IMG/VR virus record: IMGVR_UViG_3300042691_042003
Coordinates: 182,082-246,081 of that record
Source: a virus
Length of the DNA stretch: 64,000 bases
Reading direction: 5' to 3' (one strand)
The notes under the pieces were generated by a model. That model saw only the letters and a program-made list of their open reading frames with translations, made no database searches and was not told where the DNA came from. Numbering within the stretch: the first letter of the stretch is position 1; each line of letters begins with the position of its first letter. The position numbers were made by a program, and so were the translations under genes. Below, piece by piece: positions 8,246 to 21,637 of this stretch.

Positions 8246-8680
8246 ATGAAAAAGTTATTACTCCTTCTCTCATTCTTTCTTCTCACATCTGTTCCTTCTT
8301 ACTCACAAACGGTAGGAAGGAATGTGTGTAAGATTTTTCTAGAATCTTACGATTCTAAAGAAGATGATGGTGAACTCGTATTTGAAATCGATTGTCGAAT
8401 GGTAGATTGTCTTCTAGAAATGGAGATATCTAATGATGAACGAAGAAAGAAAAAAGTCTTTCAATATTGGATATATGAAAGAAACTATTATCTTAACGAA
8501 GATTCTCTTATTATTATGAGAATGAATTTAGGGAATATGAAATCTCTAATGGACGATCATCAATCTATCCTAATGACTGTTACGATTTACAGTATGTCAT
8601 CATATCCTGTTTTTCGTAGATTAATGCCTTTTGACAGACCTCTTCTAATCCGAACCTATCAAGTAAACAAACATGAATAA
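8246..8680 (+). CDS. exported protein, 144 aa
   Basis: Clear signal peptide (MKKLLLLLSFFLLTSVPSYS, cut before Gln). The mature part is acidic with several Cys and no family I recognise. TATAAATA at 8234-8241 lies just before the start. Overlaps the next, membrane-protein gene by 8 bases, suggesting a joint envelope role. Confidence 0.65.
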   Translation: MKKLLLLLSFFLLTSVPSYSQTVGRNVCKIFLESYDSKEDDGELVFEIDCRMVDCLLEMEISNDERRKKKVFQYWIYERNYYLNEDSLIIMRMNLGNMKSLMDDHQSILMTVTIYSMSSYPVFRRLMPFDRPLLIRTYQVNKHE

Positions 8681-9020
8681 AGACATCCTTATTGGAATCC
8701 TATACGTAACTGTAGGACAGATTGGAGTGTGGGTACAAAATAACTCTCAATTTATTTGGCCTGAAACAATCAAATATCGACTTCCTATAGCTATCATCGG
8801 AGGATCAATACTATCATACATATTTATGGTAGGGATAAGTTATATTGTAAAAGGATATGATGGCCTTATATGGCCATCTAGGATTATCCCTGGAGCTCTT
8901 GGATTAATTCTATTCTCTTTACTTACTTGGTTTTTTGCTAATGAAGGAATAAATACTAAGACCGGTGTTTGTATTTTTCTATCCATCTTAATTTTACTAA
9001 TACAATTTTATGCAAAATGA
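8673..9020 (+). CDS. small integral membrane protein, 115 aa
   Basis: About three to four hydrophobic segments (near residues 5-20, 34-55, 65-90, 95-112). No catalytic motif. Paired with the exported protein upstream, just ahead of the endolysin, so a holin-like or spanin-like role is possible but unproven. Confidence 0.6.
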   Translation: MNKDILIGILYVTVGQIGVWVQNNSQFIWPETIKYRLPIAIIGGSILSYIFMVGISYIVKGYDGLIWPSRIIPGALGLILFSLLTWFFANEGINTKTGVCIFLSILILLIQFYAK

Positions 9021-9117
9021 AACTAACTGGTCAAAAAAGTCATATAACCATTACAAGGGTTTCAAGGTAAAAGGAATACAGTAGTCACAGTTCAGTGATA
9101 AAATAAAATTAAAGAAT

Positions 9118-9588
9118 ATGAAGATATCTGAGCATCTCTCGCTTTCTGAGGTAACTAACTCAATGACAGCAAAACGTTTAGGGATTAAAAATGAACCTAC
9201 TCCTGAACATTTAGCTAATCTAAAACTCTTAGCTGAAAAGGTTTTCGAACCTATCCGTAATCATTTTGGAAAACCGATTAAGGTTTCTTCTGGATATAGA
9301 AGCAAAGAACTTAATGCAGCTGTTCCTGGATCTTCTTCTACTTCTCAACATTGCAGTGGGGAGGCTTTAGATCTAGATCAAGATACAGCTAATACTGGAA
9401 TCACTAACAAACAGGTTTTTGATTTCATTAAAGATAATCTTGAGTTCGATCAGCTGATTTGGGAATACGGTACCGATCAAAATCCTGATTGGGTACATGT
9501 TTCTTACGAATCAAAAGGTAAACAACGTAAGCAAATCCTTCGTTGTAAGAGAGTAAACGGAAGACCTTCTTATACGAAATTCAAGTAA
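9118..9588 (+). CDS. endolysin, M15 peptidase family
   Basis: 156 residues. GYRSKELN and QHCSGEALDLD (zinc ligands His and Asp), then WVHVSY (second His ligand) are diagnostic of M15 DD-carboxypeptidase/endolysin domains. It would cut peptide links in peptidoglycan. No signal peptide, so release needs a holin; the two preceding genes encode exported and membrane proteins. A second M15 enzyme lies at 19536. Confidence 0.85.
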   Translation: MKISEHLSLSEVTNSMTAKRLGIKNEPTPEHLANLKLLAEKVFEPIRNHFGKPIKVSSGYRSKELNAAVPGSSSTSQHCSGEALDLDQDTANTGITNKQVFDFIKDNLEFDQLIWEYGTDQNPDWVHVSYESKGKQRKQILRCKRVNGRPSYTKFK

Positions 9589-9605
9589 TTTCATGAGTCT
9601 TCTAA

Positions 9606-9989
9606 ATGCAACAAAAGGTACTATATAAATGGAATAATCTGAATCTGAAATGGAGCGAAGTCTTCATGATTTGGGCTGATGTATTCTATTTAATAGAAAT
9701 CGGAGAAGCTTTAGGAGGAGGATTCCCAGGTTTTGCAGGGCCTGGTTTCGGGATAAAACCACATGAATATAAGCAACCTGCAGAACTTGTAAAATCTAAA
9801 CTTCGACCCGATCAATACAACGTATTTATTAAGGTTCTTTGTAAGGTAAATGGGTTAACAACCGAAGAAATTAAGAAAAGAAGAGTAACTAATAAACCTG
9901 AAATAACCATAACAGAAATAGATCGAGTTATGAATGAGGTTTTCCGTCCTATAGTGAAGTTAAAAGGAGTTTTTAGGAATGATATATAA
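9606..9989 (+). CDS. hypothetical protein, 127 aa
   Basis: Not recognised. Has a Gly/Pro-rich loop (GGGFPGFAGPGFGIKP) then a helical region. Lies just upstream of the fibre module and a late-promoter-like box, so probably late; possibly structural. Confidence 0.55.
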   Translation: MQQKVLYKWNNLNLKWSEVFMIWADVFYLIEIGEALGGGFPGFAGPGFGIKPHEYKQPAELVKSKLRPDQYNVFIKVLCKVNGLTTEEIKKRRVTNKPEITITEIDRVMNEVFRPIVKLKGVFRNDI

Positions 9990-9996
9990 AAAAATA
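9981..9996 (+). promoter_or_regulatory. late-promoter-like box
   Basis: GATATATAAAAAAATA, 9 bases before ATG 10006. Nearly the same string precedes the genes at 16211 and 57877. Resembles an extended T4 late box. Confidence 0.55.
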
Positions 9997-10005
9997 CAGC
10001 AATAA

Positions 10006-13596
<3,591 letters not shown>

Positions 13597-13597
<1 letters not shown>

Positions 13598-16164
13598 TGG
13601 CAGTTTTATTTTCAGTACAATCAGGAAATTTTACAGATTCTAATAGCTGGAAAGTAGTTAATTCGACTTCTTATTCTAATACAGAAACGGCTGCAAATAC
13701 TCTAACTACATCATTTGTTTCATCTAGCACTTTTACTCCTGGTGCTATAACAGTAGAAGGTATTGCTGTTAAATGTTATTTCCGAGCAGTGACTCCTAGT
13801 GGAACTATGAGTGTTAGACTTTTTAATTCTACCGGAGCAGCGGCAGTTGCCGGAACTACGGTTACTATAAATGTTAGTGATTTACCTCAATTCCCTTCAA
13901 CTGTCGGTTTAGGTGGATATTGGACTTACTTTAAATTTAGTAGTCCAGTAACTCTTTTAGCAGCTACTTTATATACGATTCAAGCAACTACATCCGTAGC
14001 AACTCAAGTTTCTTTATCCTATAATGGTGCTCCAATAACAAACTGGAATAGATGTTTAGTAACATCTACAAACGGAACACCTGCAGCTACGGATACATTA
14101 ATAGTAGCAGGAGAACATACTTCAGCAGGAACTGGAGTAGATTATACGATTACTTTTAATGGTACAGGTGCTACAATTTTTGGTGGTGGTGCTGCTACTT
14201 TACCTGCTTTAGAAATAGGAAGAAGAGGATCTGTTGAATTTGGAACTACTGCTAGTACGTCTTATCAATTTATTTGTAACGGAGATATAAGAGTTGGAGG
14301 AGGAGGAACTTTTTCTATAGGAACTTCGGCAAATTCTATGCCTGCTTCTTCTTCGGCTTATATACAATTTAATTCGGTATCAGCAAATCAATGGGGAATA
14401 AGATTAAGACCTTTTAATAATTTTATTACTTGCGGTGCTTCGAAAACCGGAAGAGAAACTCTTGCTGCTAATGCTATCGTAGGAGCTACTACAATTACTA
14501 CCACAACTAGTACTGGATGGCTTTCAGGAGATGAAATAGCTATCGCTCCTACTACGGTAAGTACTACGGCATTTGACCGAAGGACTCTTTCTTCAAATGC
14601 CGTTGGAGCTACAGTTACTATAACTTCAGGATTAACAAATGCAAAGACTATTCACGCTGGAACTGAAGTAGAGATAATTAATGTAACTAGAAACGTAAGA
14701 ATAAGAGGAGGAGGGGCATCTGGTACTGCTACTTTCTATTCTCAACATTCTTATGCCGGCCAAACCAATTTAAGTGTACAAAATACTGAATTTGACGTAG
14801 GAGGATGGAATAATTTAACAGAAGATACTACTTCTACTTCTACTATATCATTTACCGGTTGCTCATTTACAGATGTATCTTCAACTATAACTGTGTGGAC
14901 CGACACTTCTATTCCTTCAGGGGGTTCTGCAACCTGGTCAGATTGTGTTTTTCTTAATATTATAAATTTTAATTCTTTAGCTACTAATGCCGCATTAAAT
15001 CCTGCCAATATATTAATTGAAGATTGTTGGTTTATGTCTATGTCTACTGGAGGTGTAGTTCAACAAAATGGAACTTCATGTTTAACCATAAATAGATGTA
15101 GATTTATAGCATCTGCTGCAGGTGTCTCTTTTGGAAATAATCAAAATTATAATAATCCAATTGTAATTACTAATTCAATTTTTAAATGTTGTACTAACGG
15201 ATTGAGTTTTTCTATAGGTTATACAAGATCCTCTACAAATAATATTTCAGGAAATAAGATATATCTGAATACAAATGGATTAAATCTTAATTCGGTTATA
15301 GGATGGATAATTGATTCTTTTGAAGCTTTTTCTAATAATGGAGCATCAGTATCAGTTACTACAACAGCTAATACAATAATTAGAAATGGAACAATTACAA
15401 GAGGAGCAGCAGCGGTTCCTTCTACTGTAGGTATAAGCTTAACAAGCACTTCAGGCAATGGAATAATTTTTGAAAATTGTATTATAGGACCTACACATAC
15501 TAGTGACGTATCTAATGTAAATGCAGTAAATTCATATACGGCTAGATTTAGAAATTGTTCTATGCTATCCGGTACTGAAGTAGGCAATCAAAGCACTATG
15601 AGTCCTGCATCGATAATTACTTCGGCTAGACATGATCAATCCGATGGAAATCATTATAGATGGAGCATTTACGGAACACAAAGATCCGATGATGGTATTT
15701 TTAGATCTTCTCCTTTATCTATAAGACTAACTCCTCTCTCTACTACTTTTAAGCTTGAATCTTCTTCCTTTTTAGTTCCAGTAAAAGATGGACAATCGTT
15801 AACTATTGGAGTTTGGGTTAGAAGATCTGTAGCAGGAGATGGAGCTGTTTATAATGGAGCTCTCCCTAGATTAATTCTTAAATATAATCCATCAGTTTTT
15901 ACTGGAAGTTCAGATGTAGTTTTAGCAACTGCAACAGCTGCATCTTCTGGTGCTTGGGAATATATTAGTGGAACAACCCCTTCAGCTATTGATAATTCAG
16001 CTTTTGAAATAGTGATTGATTGTGATGGTAATCTAGGATTTGTTAATTTCGACGATTTTTTTGTTTCTTCACAAAACTCTACTAGAAGTCTTAAATATTA
16101 TTTTGAAGGAGCTCCAGTTTCTTTATTAAATTCTAATAATGGATCATCTATAGTACTTCTTTAG
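13597..16164 (+). CDS. tail spike with G8-like domain and parallel beta-helix
   Basis: 855 residues. The N-terminal ~190 residues resemble a beta-sandwich. Around residues 300-375, GWLSGDEIAIAPTT ... HAGTEVEIINVTRNVRIRG matches the G8-domain pattern. Residues 375-640 have repeated short Asn/Cys-rich turns (DCVFLNI, DCWFMSM, RCRFIAS, NSIFKC, GNKIYLNTNGLNL), the signature of a right-handed beta-helix. The C-terminal ~180 residues look like a carbohydrate-binding beta-sandwich. Such spikes often cleave surface glycans; no catalytic residues can be assigned. Confidence 0.75.
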
Positions 16165-16184
16165 ATCATTTTTATGATTTTCTT

Positions 16185-16200
16185 AATATATAAAAAAATA
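16185..16200 (+). promoter_or_regulatory. late-promoter-like box
   Basis: AATATATAAAAAAATA, 10 bases before ATG 16211, matching the boxes at 9981 and 57852. Confidence 0.5.
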
Positions 16201-16210
16201 GATTATAAAA

Positions 16211-16543
16211 ATGAAATGCCTAGAGAGTGTTATTAGAGACAGTTTAAGTGAAGCTTATACCGAAGAGAAAATAGATGAAATCATTGAACTTCTCTATTTA
16301 GATCTAGATGCATTCATTGGAGAGAAAATCGAAGATACAAAATCCGATTGTGAATCAGAAAAGGATTTTATTATTAAAGATTTAGAAGACGAATTAGGAG
16401 ATTTAAAAATGAACATAATAGAATTAGAAGACGAGTTGTCCGAAATCCGTAAGTACGTTCCTTATGAATCTTTACAAGATTATATGAAGTTAGAATGGAT
16501 TCGTAAGAATTGGGATACGATTCCGACTGCTAATTTTTATTAA
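16211..16543 (+). CDS. acidic coiled-coil protein, 110 aa
   Basis: Heptad-like acidic helix (residues 30-85, rich in DLEDELGDLK). No recognised family. It has its own late-type box and is followed by a class A promoter, so it is the last gene of the fibre block. Confidence 0.6.
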   Translation: MKCLESVIRDSLSEAYTEEKIDEIIELLYLDLDAFIGEKIEDTKSDCESEKDFIIKDLEDELGDLKMNIIELEDELSEIRKYVPYESLQDYMKLEWIRKNWDTIPTANFY

Positions 16544-16545
16544 CA

Positions 16546-16610
16546 TTTTTCACTTTTATTTTTTTATTTGCGAAATTTGTTTTATATTTGTATAAATCAA
16601 TTAAAAGATT
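16546..16610 (+). promoter_or_regulatory. class A promoter (short form)
   Basis: TTTTTTTATTTGC, then TTGTTTTATATTTGTATAAATC before ATG 16611. The TATATTTG element fits the Bacteroidetes -7 consensus TAnnTTTG. Confidence 0.6.
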
Positions 16611-16910
16611 ATGACTTATAAAACAATTAAGGACATCAAATTCGAAGAACATCCTAATCCTTCGCATATCGGATTACAAGGAGTATTGGATTTCGAAAAT
16701 GGTTATGGGGTAAGCGTTATTACTACGATCCCTAGAGATGGAAAACCTTTCGGTGGATCCTACGGTGGAAATGCCGGTCTATGGGAAATAGGTCTTAGAA
16801 AACACGGTTCATTTCATAACGAATCTATTGGTAAATTCGAATCAGGAATTATCGGATGGTGCAACGATTCTGATGTTACCGAAGCAATGATTTTTCTTCA
16901 ATCTCTTTAA
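16611..16910 (+). CDS. conserved phage-type protein, 99 aa
   Basis: Contains GYGVSVITTIPRDGKPFGGS and GGNAGLWEIGLRKHGSF. Proteins with this FENGYG...YGG...YEIA pattern are common in phages as hypotheticals; function unknown. Three bases separate it from the photolyase gene. Confidence 0.6.
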   Translation: MTYKTIKDIKFEEHPNPSHIGLQGVLDFENGYGVSVITTIPRDGKPFGGSYGGNAGLWEIGLRKHGSFHNESIGKFESGIIGWCNDSDVTEAMIFLQSL

Positions 16911-16913
16911 AAT

Positions 16914-18125
16914 ATGAAAACACTTATTTGGATTACTAATTCTTTCCGAAAAGACTCTCGTCTAACTAACGGAATTTCCGATCTTTGTACATTCGTTTAT
17001 TATTCACCTTACTACTTTGCTGGTGCTCGTGAACGTAACATTTACGAAAAATGTTCTCAACAAAATCTCGATGCTTTTTATCATTCTCTTCATTCATTTG
17101 ATACCGAACTAAAACATAAAGGTTTTCAAGGTCTTCTCGTATTTAAGGAATCGGATCCTATCGAACATATCAATCAACTCTGTGAAAAATGGAATTTCGA
17201 TAAAATCGTAATCGATCAACCACTTTTTGCAATGTGGCATTCGATAGATTTACTTCGTCTAAAAGTTCCTTATGAAATTATTGATTCAACTCTTATCGAC
17301 GATACATGTTTTAAAATGACTGCAAAATCTCGATGGATGTCTCATGTTAAACGAGTTCAAACCGAAAAGCCTTATCAATGGAACGAATCTATCGCACCTT
17401 ATTTCATTAAGGAAAATTCTCGTTCATATCCAATTCCTAAATCGGTAAGTCCTTTCCTTGATATTGAAGAAGTAATCGAACGTGCTAAAGCAATTGCACC
17501 TACATACGGTTCGACTCGAGATTCTCATAACGGTCAAACTCGTCTTTCAACTGCAATTCAAAACGGTATGGTCGATCCTCATAATCTGTTCTTCGAAATA
17601 GCTAAACAATTTCAAGAATCAGGTTCAGATCTTACCGTAAACGAAGGTGCTCATGCTGCAATGCTTCGTCAATTTGGTTTTCGTGAAATCAATATTATTT
17701 CTGCTCGTCGAAACGATCTTACAATGGAAAATTCTCCTCTAGAATGGGCAAAATGTATAATGCATCATAAGGCATTCGATAATATGATTTCATCTACACC
17801 AAAATCCGATTCGAAACTTACTATTGATGCAATCCGAAATGCAAACACAGGAATCGAAGAATTAGATAAAATTCTTTTCTCTTTCGTTCGAACTGGAATT
17901 ATGCCAAATCGTGCTCGAATGTATTTTGCAGGTAAGATTTTTTATGAATCAAAATCAGGCATCGAAGCTCTTAATTTGCTTATCGATACATTCGACCTAA
18001 TAGGTCTCGATGGTCAATCACCAAATAATTACATGCAATGCATTTCTTCTTTAGGTTTATCCTACGGTAAAGTTATGCTTATGTCATCTAAACGTACATT
18101 CGAATTGCTTAACTATCCAATGTAA
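16914..18125 (+). CDS. DNA photolyase/cryptochrome family protein
   Basis: 403 residues. N-terminal Rossmann-type domain opens ITNSFRKDSRLT, the counterpart of the photolyase start. The C-terminal helical part contains LDKILFSFVRTGIMPNRARM and a following helix, equivalent to the photolyase pattern ...GWMHNRxRM of the FAD-binding domain. Expected role: light-driven repair of UV lesions in phage DNA. It is divergent, and the usual Trp-rich C-terminus is reduced. Its last codons are embedded in the following promoter repeat. UvdE and a HhH glycosylase elsewhere support a repair theme. Confidence 0.75.
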   Translation: MKTLIWITNSFRKDSRLTNGISDLCTFVYYSPYYFAGARERNIYEKCSQQNLDAFYHSLHSFDTELKHKGFQGLLVFKESDPIEHINQLCEKWNFDKIVIDQPLFAMWHSIDLLRLKVPYEIIDSTLIDDTCFKMTAKSRWMSHVKRVQTEKPYQWNESIAPYFIKENSRSYPIPKSVSPFLDIEEVIERAKAIAPTYGSTRDSHNGQTRLSTAIQNGMVDPHNLFFEIAKQFQESGSDLTVNEGAHAAMLRQFGFREINIISARRNDLTMENSPLEWAKCIMHHKAFDNMISSTPKSDSKLTIDAIRNANTGIEELDKILFSFVRTGIMPNRARMYFAGKIFYESKSGIEALNLLIDTFDLIGLDGQSPNNYMQCISSLGLSYGKVMLMSSKRTFELLNYPM

Positions 18126-18209
18126 TATTGATGTACCTTTTTTCAAAAAGTTGATTTTTTTCTTGTAGATATTTGTATTATATTAGCTATATCAAATTAA
18201 ATAATATTT
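18120..18209 (+). promoter_or_regulatory. class A promoter block, full form
   Basis: ATGTAATATTGATGTACC, T tracts, then TTGTATTATATTAGC and CTATATCAAATTAAATAAT before ATG 18210. Confidence 0.75.
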
Positions 18210-18578
18210 ATGAATCTATCAACTAAATACAAGCACTCAGAAAACGTAATCGACATACGAGATAAGAACCTCGTTATTTGGAATTCCAAACGGAAATTTT
18301 TCATCACTGAACAATCTTACCTAGACGCTTTAGGAATCTCTGCTCGATACACTGCTACAAGAAATTCTTCAGGAAGTTTTTCGAAAATGATTTATCTTTG
18401 GTCCGAAAAATTTGAAACCACAATTCCTTACACAAGAACTTCAGTAGTATCTGATCTAGATGATACAAATCAATTAGAAATCTACAAACCAGTAAGTTAC
18501 TTCGGTTCAAATCAATCGAAAATTCTAGAAGCTTACTTAAATGCTCAAGGAACAGAATTACATATTATCAATAGTTAA
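18210..18578 (+). CDS. hypothetical protein, 122 aa
   Basis: Not recognised; mixed beta-type composition (NLVIWNSKRKFFITEQSYL). Promoter-proximal gene, likely early. Confidence 0.6.
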   Translation: MNLSTKYKHSENVIDIRDKNLVIWNSKRKFFITEQSYLDALGISARYTATRNSSGSFSKMIYLWSEKFETTIPYTRTSVVSDLDDTNQLEIYKPVSYFGSNQSKILEAYLNAQGTELHIINS

Positions 18579-18582
18579 TCAT

Positions 18583-19005
18583 ATGACAACAGAAATGGAA
18601 AATTACGAAATCAAGGTAGACGCTATATGTCCAATGCCTTCAGATCTCTACTCATCTGGCTTTATAAGTCTGATGAAAGATATCATCATCGAAGAAAAGA
18701 AGAAAATCGATTCCGAATACGAAGATCTAGATCACGACAAAGCACTTTACAAAGGTCGACGATTTGGTGATAACGACCATCTTACTCGAGTTGCACTCGG
18801 TGCTATTCATTATTCGATATTCAGACATATCCGTAAAATGAATGAGCTATCTTGGGAAGAAGCAGAATCTAAAACATCTACTGCCGTAAATGAATGGATC
18901 GTTAATCAATCTGAAGTTTCAGAATTACGTAGAATAGCAAAAGATACAATCCTCTATTCTATGTCATCTGATCATTGGTACGCTTTCGAAAAAGATTGGG
19001 GTTAA
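18583..19005 (+). CDS. conserved phage-type protein, 140 aa
   Basis: Start at 18583 leaves no overlap with the previous gene; the longer frame starts inside it. Helical protein with a central HLTRVALGAIHYSIFRHIRK segment. Function unknown. Confidence 0.6.
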   Translation: MTTEMENYEIKVDAICPMPSDLYSSGFISLMKDIIIEEKKKIDSEYEDLDHDKALYKGRRFGDNDHLTRVALGAIHYSIFRHIRKMNELSWEEAESKTSTAVNEWIVNQSEVSELRRIAKDTILYSMSSDHWYAFEKDWG

Positions 19006-19021
19006 TAAAAAAAACAAATAT

Positions 19022-19234
19022 ATGCATACAGAAGCAGGAACATCGTCCGTAGGATTTACTACACTCTTATTTTTACTCTTTTTAGGACTTAAGCTAACCG
19101 GACATATTGATTGGTCTTGGTGGTGGGTCACTTCACCTCTTTGGATTCCAGCTGCAGTAATTATTATACTTGCAGTTATCGTCGGTATTTCGGTTTTAGT
19201 CATTAAAGGAATCATACAAGCTTTTATCAAATAA
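19022..19234 (+). CDS. two-span membrane protein, Fragile-X-F-like
   Basis: 70 residues with two hydrophobic helices and the core LKLTGHIDWSWWWVTSPLWI, which matches small phage membrane proteins annotated as 'transmembrane Fragile-X-F'. Function unknown. Confidence 0.7.
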   Translation: MHTEAGTSSVGFTTLLFLLFLGLKLTGHIDWSWWWVTSPLWIPAAVIIILAVIVGISVLVIKGIIQAFIK

Positions 19235-19241
19235 ATATATT

Positions 19242-19523
19242 ATGATACTGAAATGGATATACAAACCTTCGGGTAATTGTCCGGTACAAGCCGAAGGTCA
19301 CTTCTTAGGTTATTATTTTTATTTCAGATCTCGTTGGGATTCTGCTAGAATAGAATTTTCAAAAACTGCAGAGGATTGGGAAGAAAACCGAATAATCCGA
19401 AGGTACTATTTAGGTAGTTTTCCTGCAGCCGAAGCCGGTTGGATATCCACTAAGCTAGCTATTCGATTAATATACAAAGGTCTTCTTCTATTTCTTATTA
19501 GATGGCCTAGTGATAGCAAATAA
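19242..19523 (+). CDS. hypothetical protein, 93 aa
   Basis: Aromatic- and Arg-rich, with a hydrophobic C-terminal stretch (LIYKGLLLFLIRWP) that may touch the membrane. Not recognised. Confidence 0.55.
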   Translation: MILKWIYKPSGNCPVQAEGHFLGYYFYFRSRWDSARIEFSKTAEDWEENRIIRRYYLGSFPAAEAGWISTKLAIRLIYKGLLLFLIRWPSDSK

Positions 19524-19535
19524 AATCTTTTAAAT

Positions 19536-19985
19536 ATGTTAACCTCGAAACAATGTCTCGGAAAATACGGAGAACCTTCTAAAACAAATCCATGTATGAC
19601 TCTTTGGGATGTACCTTCTGATTTAGAAATTGGAATGATACCGAAGAAAATTTATTGTAATAAAGATCTTGTAAATCCTCTCGCAAAAGCTTTCAAAAAT
19701 CTAATAGACCGAGGTCACGTTAATGAAATTGTTACTTTTGATGGTTGCTTTAATATCCGTAAAAAGAGAGGATTAACTTCTATGTCTTTGCATTCATGGG
19801 GAGTAGCAGTAGATTTTAATGCATTTGCAAATCCTTTAGGTCTCTCTCGTCAGCAATGTATTGCTAAAGGTTTAAAACCATTTACCGAAGAATTTGTAAA
19901 ATGTTTTACCGATGCCGGATTTGATTGGGGAGGTAATTGGAATCGACCTGACGGAATGCATTTCCAATTGAAAAGTATTATGTAA
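19536..19985 (+). CDS. second M15 peptidase (L-Ala-D-Glu endopeptidase-like)
   Basis: 149 residues. SLHSWGVAVDFN supplies zinc ligands His and Asp, and DWGGNWNRPDGMHFQ gives the third ligand His, the M15C pattern. Distinct from the M15 enzyme at 9118. It lies in an early-type operon rather than beside fibres. Its last codons ATG-TAA are part of the promoter repeat. Confidence 0.85.
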   Translation: MLTSKQCLGKYGEPSKTNPCMTLWDVPSDLEIGMIPKKIYCNKDLVNPLAKAFKNLIDRGHVNEIVTFDGCFNIRKKRGLTSMSLHSWGVAVDFNAFANPLGLSRQQCIAKGLKPFTEEFVKCFTDAGFDWGGNWNRPDGMHFQLKSIM

Positions 19986-20070
19986 TATCTATGTACCTTT
20001 TTTGATCATTTTGAATTTTTTCTTTGCGATATTTGTATTATATTAGCTTTATCAAATTAATAATACATTT
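19980..20070 (+). promoter_or_regulatory. class A promoter block, full form
   Basis: ATGTAATATCTATGTACC, T tracts, TTGTATTATATTAGC, TTTATCAAATTAATAATAC before ATG 20071. Confidence 0.75.
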
Positions 20071-20487
20071 ATGAACAATCCTATCGCAAACACTCAAGAG
20101 TACAAGCAATACTACAATCAGTTCCGGACTAATCTCCTGAAATATCAACCGAGAGTAAAATGGTATTTCAAAAATATCGAAAAGGGAATCGGCTTCAACG
20201 ATATCATAACACTCGAAGAAATGAAACGGATGGCCGAATCGGTTTCTCCAATAGGTCCTAAAGTTCCAATCAACGAAATAGAAGATATAACACCTTCTTA
20301 CAACGAGCTATGTGATAAATTTCATTCTAAGTTCGGTTACTCTTATTCGGATTATCAGAAATGGATTTCTCAGCAAAAAGACGTCTTTTACTATTCAAGA
20401 GAAAAAGTAGATTTCTCGGTTAACGAAGGTTATCGAATCGCTTCGGAACTAGGTTATCGTAAAGTAATCATGGAAAACTTATCCTAA
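20071..20487 (+). CDS. hypothetical protein, 138 aa
   Basis: Basic helical protein with YSDYQKWISQQ. Not recognised. First gene of a five-gene operon. Confidence 0.6.
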   Translation: MNNPIANTQEYKQYYNQFRTNLLKYQPRVKWYFKNIEKGIGFNDIITLEEMKRMAESVSPIGPKVPINEIEDITPSYNELCDKFHSKFGYSYSDYQKWISQQKDVFYYSREKVDFSVNEGYRIASELGYRKVIMENLS

Positions 20488-20488
20488 T

Positions 20489-20875
20489 ATGAAAAAATTA
20501 TTTTTAGACGATATCAGAATTCCTAAGGATTGTGTAAATGGATTGGTCCCTTCCCATTTAAATCAATTTTACTGGGGTTCTGATTGGGATATTGTTCGTT
20601 CTTTCGAAGAATTTATAAATTGGATAACAAAAAACGGTTTACCTGATTTTATTTCATTCGATCACGATTTGGCCGATATTCATTACGAAATGGATTTTAA
20701 TAAAAAATACGACGAATCTACGATAGAAAGGACCGGCTTAGATTGTGCAAAATGGTTAGTTGAATATTGTATGGAAAAAGGAAATACACTTCCTCAATAT
20801 ATCGTACATTCTCAAAATCCTGTAGGGAAAGAAAACATTCGGAAATACTTTATTTTTGCTGAAAAACATTTATGA
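20489..20875 (+). CDS. cyclic-phosphate-processing receiver-domain (cREC-like) protein
   Basis: 128 residues. KKLFLDDIRIP at the start (acidic pair), PDFISFDHDLAD in the middle and YIVHSQNPVG near the end match a receiver-like family found in phages and bacteria and linked to cyclic nucleotide-phosphate processing. The conserved Asp and His residues are present. A role against cyclic-nucleotide signalling in host defence is possible but not shown. Confidence 0.7.
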   Translation: MKKLFLDDIRIPKDCVNGLVPSHLNQFYWGSDWDIVRSFEEFINWITKNGLPDFISFDHDLADIHYEMDFNKKYDESTIERTGLDCAKWLVEYCMEKGNTLPQYIVHSQNPVGKENIRKYFIFAEKHL

Positions 20876-21069
20876 AATACACAGAAGAACGTAAAAAAAT
20901 AATCCGTACATTTCTCAACGACATGTTAGATCAAGCACACGATGCTAAGTATCGTCAATTAGCCGAGAACATCGGATCACCTTCGAAGAAAGGATCTGAA
21001 CTTTACGAAATGCACAAAAACGAATTTGAAGTTATCAGAAAGCTATATCATCAAGTAAATTCACTCTAA
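20872..21069 (+). CDS. hypothetical protein, 65 aa
   Basis: Charged helical protein; ATGA overlap upstream and TAATG overlap downstream. Not recognised. Confidence 0.55.
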   Translation: MKYTEERKKIIRTFLNDMLDQAHDAKYRQLAENIGSPSKKGSELYEMHKNEFEVIRKLYHQVNSL

Positions 21070-21281
21070 TGGAAAATCAACCTATCAAAGCCGAATACTC
21101 TTTGCATAATATCGTTGAATGTATGTTACTTTGCGAAGACATGAGAAACCCAAATAATGGATTCATTGTTAATTCCGCATATAAATGGATTCGAGAAAAG
21201 ATTGAAAGAAATGGAGAGCTGACTACTGAAGATAGAGAAAACTTCATTCGAAAATTCTATCATCAAGGGAAGAACATGTAA
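21069..21281 (+). CDS. hypothetical protein, paralogue of gene at 23453
   Basis: 70 residues starting MENQPIKAEYSLHNIVECM. About two thirds identical to the product of 23453 (shared CEDMRNPNN.FIVNSAY). Member of a duplicated three-gene set. Ends in ATG-TAA inside the promoter repeat. Confidence 0.65.
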   Translation: MENQPIKAEYSLHNIVECMLLCEDMRNPNNGFIVNSAYKWIREKIERNGELTTEDRENFIRKFYHQGKNM

Positions 21282-21365
21282 TATCCGTGTACCTTTTTTC
21301 AAAAAATAGATTTTTTTCTTGAAAGCTTTTGTATTATATTAGCTATATCAAATTAAATAATCTTT
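21276..21365 (+). promoter_or_regulatory. class A promoter block, full form
   Basis: ATGTAATATCCGTGTACC, T tracts, TTGTATTATATTAGC, CTATATCAAATTAAATAAT before ATG 21366. Confidence 0.75.
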
Positions 21366-21635
21366 ATGAACAACAACATTCTTTTCTCACTTCTACACGG
21401 TGCAAGCATTACCGGTACATTCATCGAAGGTTACCATTACGTCGAAGAAATGCTTCCGATTAATAAATCCGAAGAAGCTTTCAAATTCTGTAAATGGATC
21501 GATGAAAAAATCGGTGGTGCTGGAACCGGCAATATTCATATGCTTTACAAAGCTTTCAAAAATCCAAACGACGAAAATCTTCAAAAAGAAACAAACGAAT
21601 TAAGAAACAAAATTGCTTACCTTAGATCTCTTTAA
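21366..21635 (+). CDS. hypothetical protein, paralogue of gene at 23182
   Basis: 89 residues; GTFIEGYHYVEEMLPINKSE matches GTFVEGYHYVEETLPVNKSE in the 23182 product. Both copies follow a class A promoter directly. Function unknown. Confidence 0.65.
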   Translation: MNNNILFSLLHGASITGTFIEGYHYVEEMLPINKSEEAFKFCKWIDEKIGGAGTGNIHMLYKAFKNPNDENLQKETNELRNKIAYLRSL

Positions 21636-21637
21636 TC

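Noticed and set aside
9017-9070. A 17-codon frame after the membrane protein gene
   Set aside because: Too short, not hydrophobic and without a promoter or recognisable motif.
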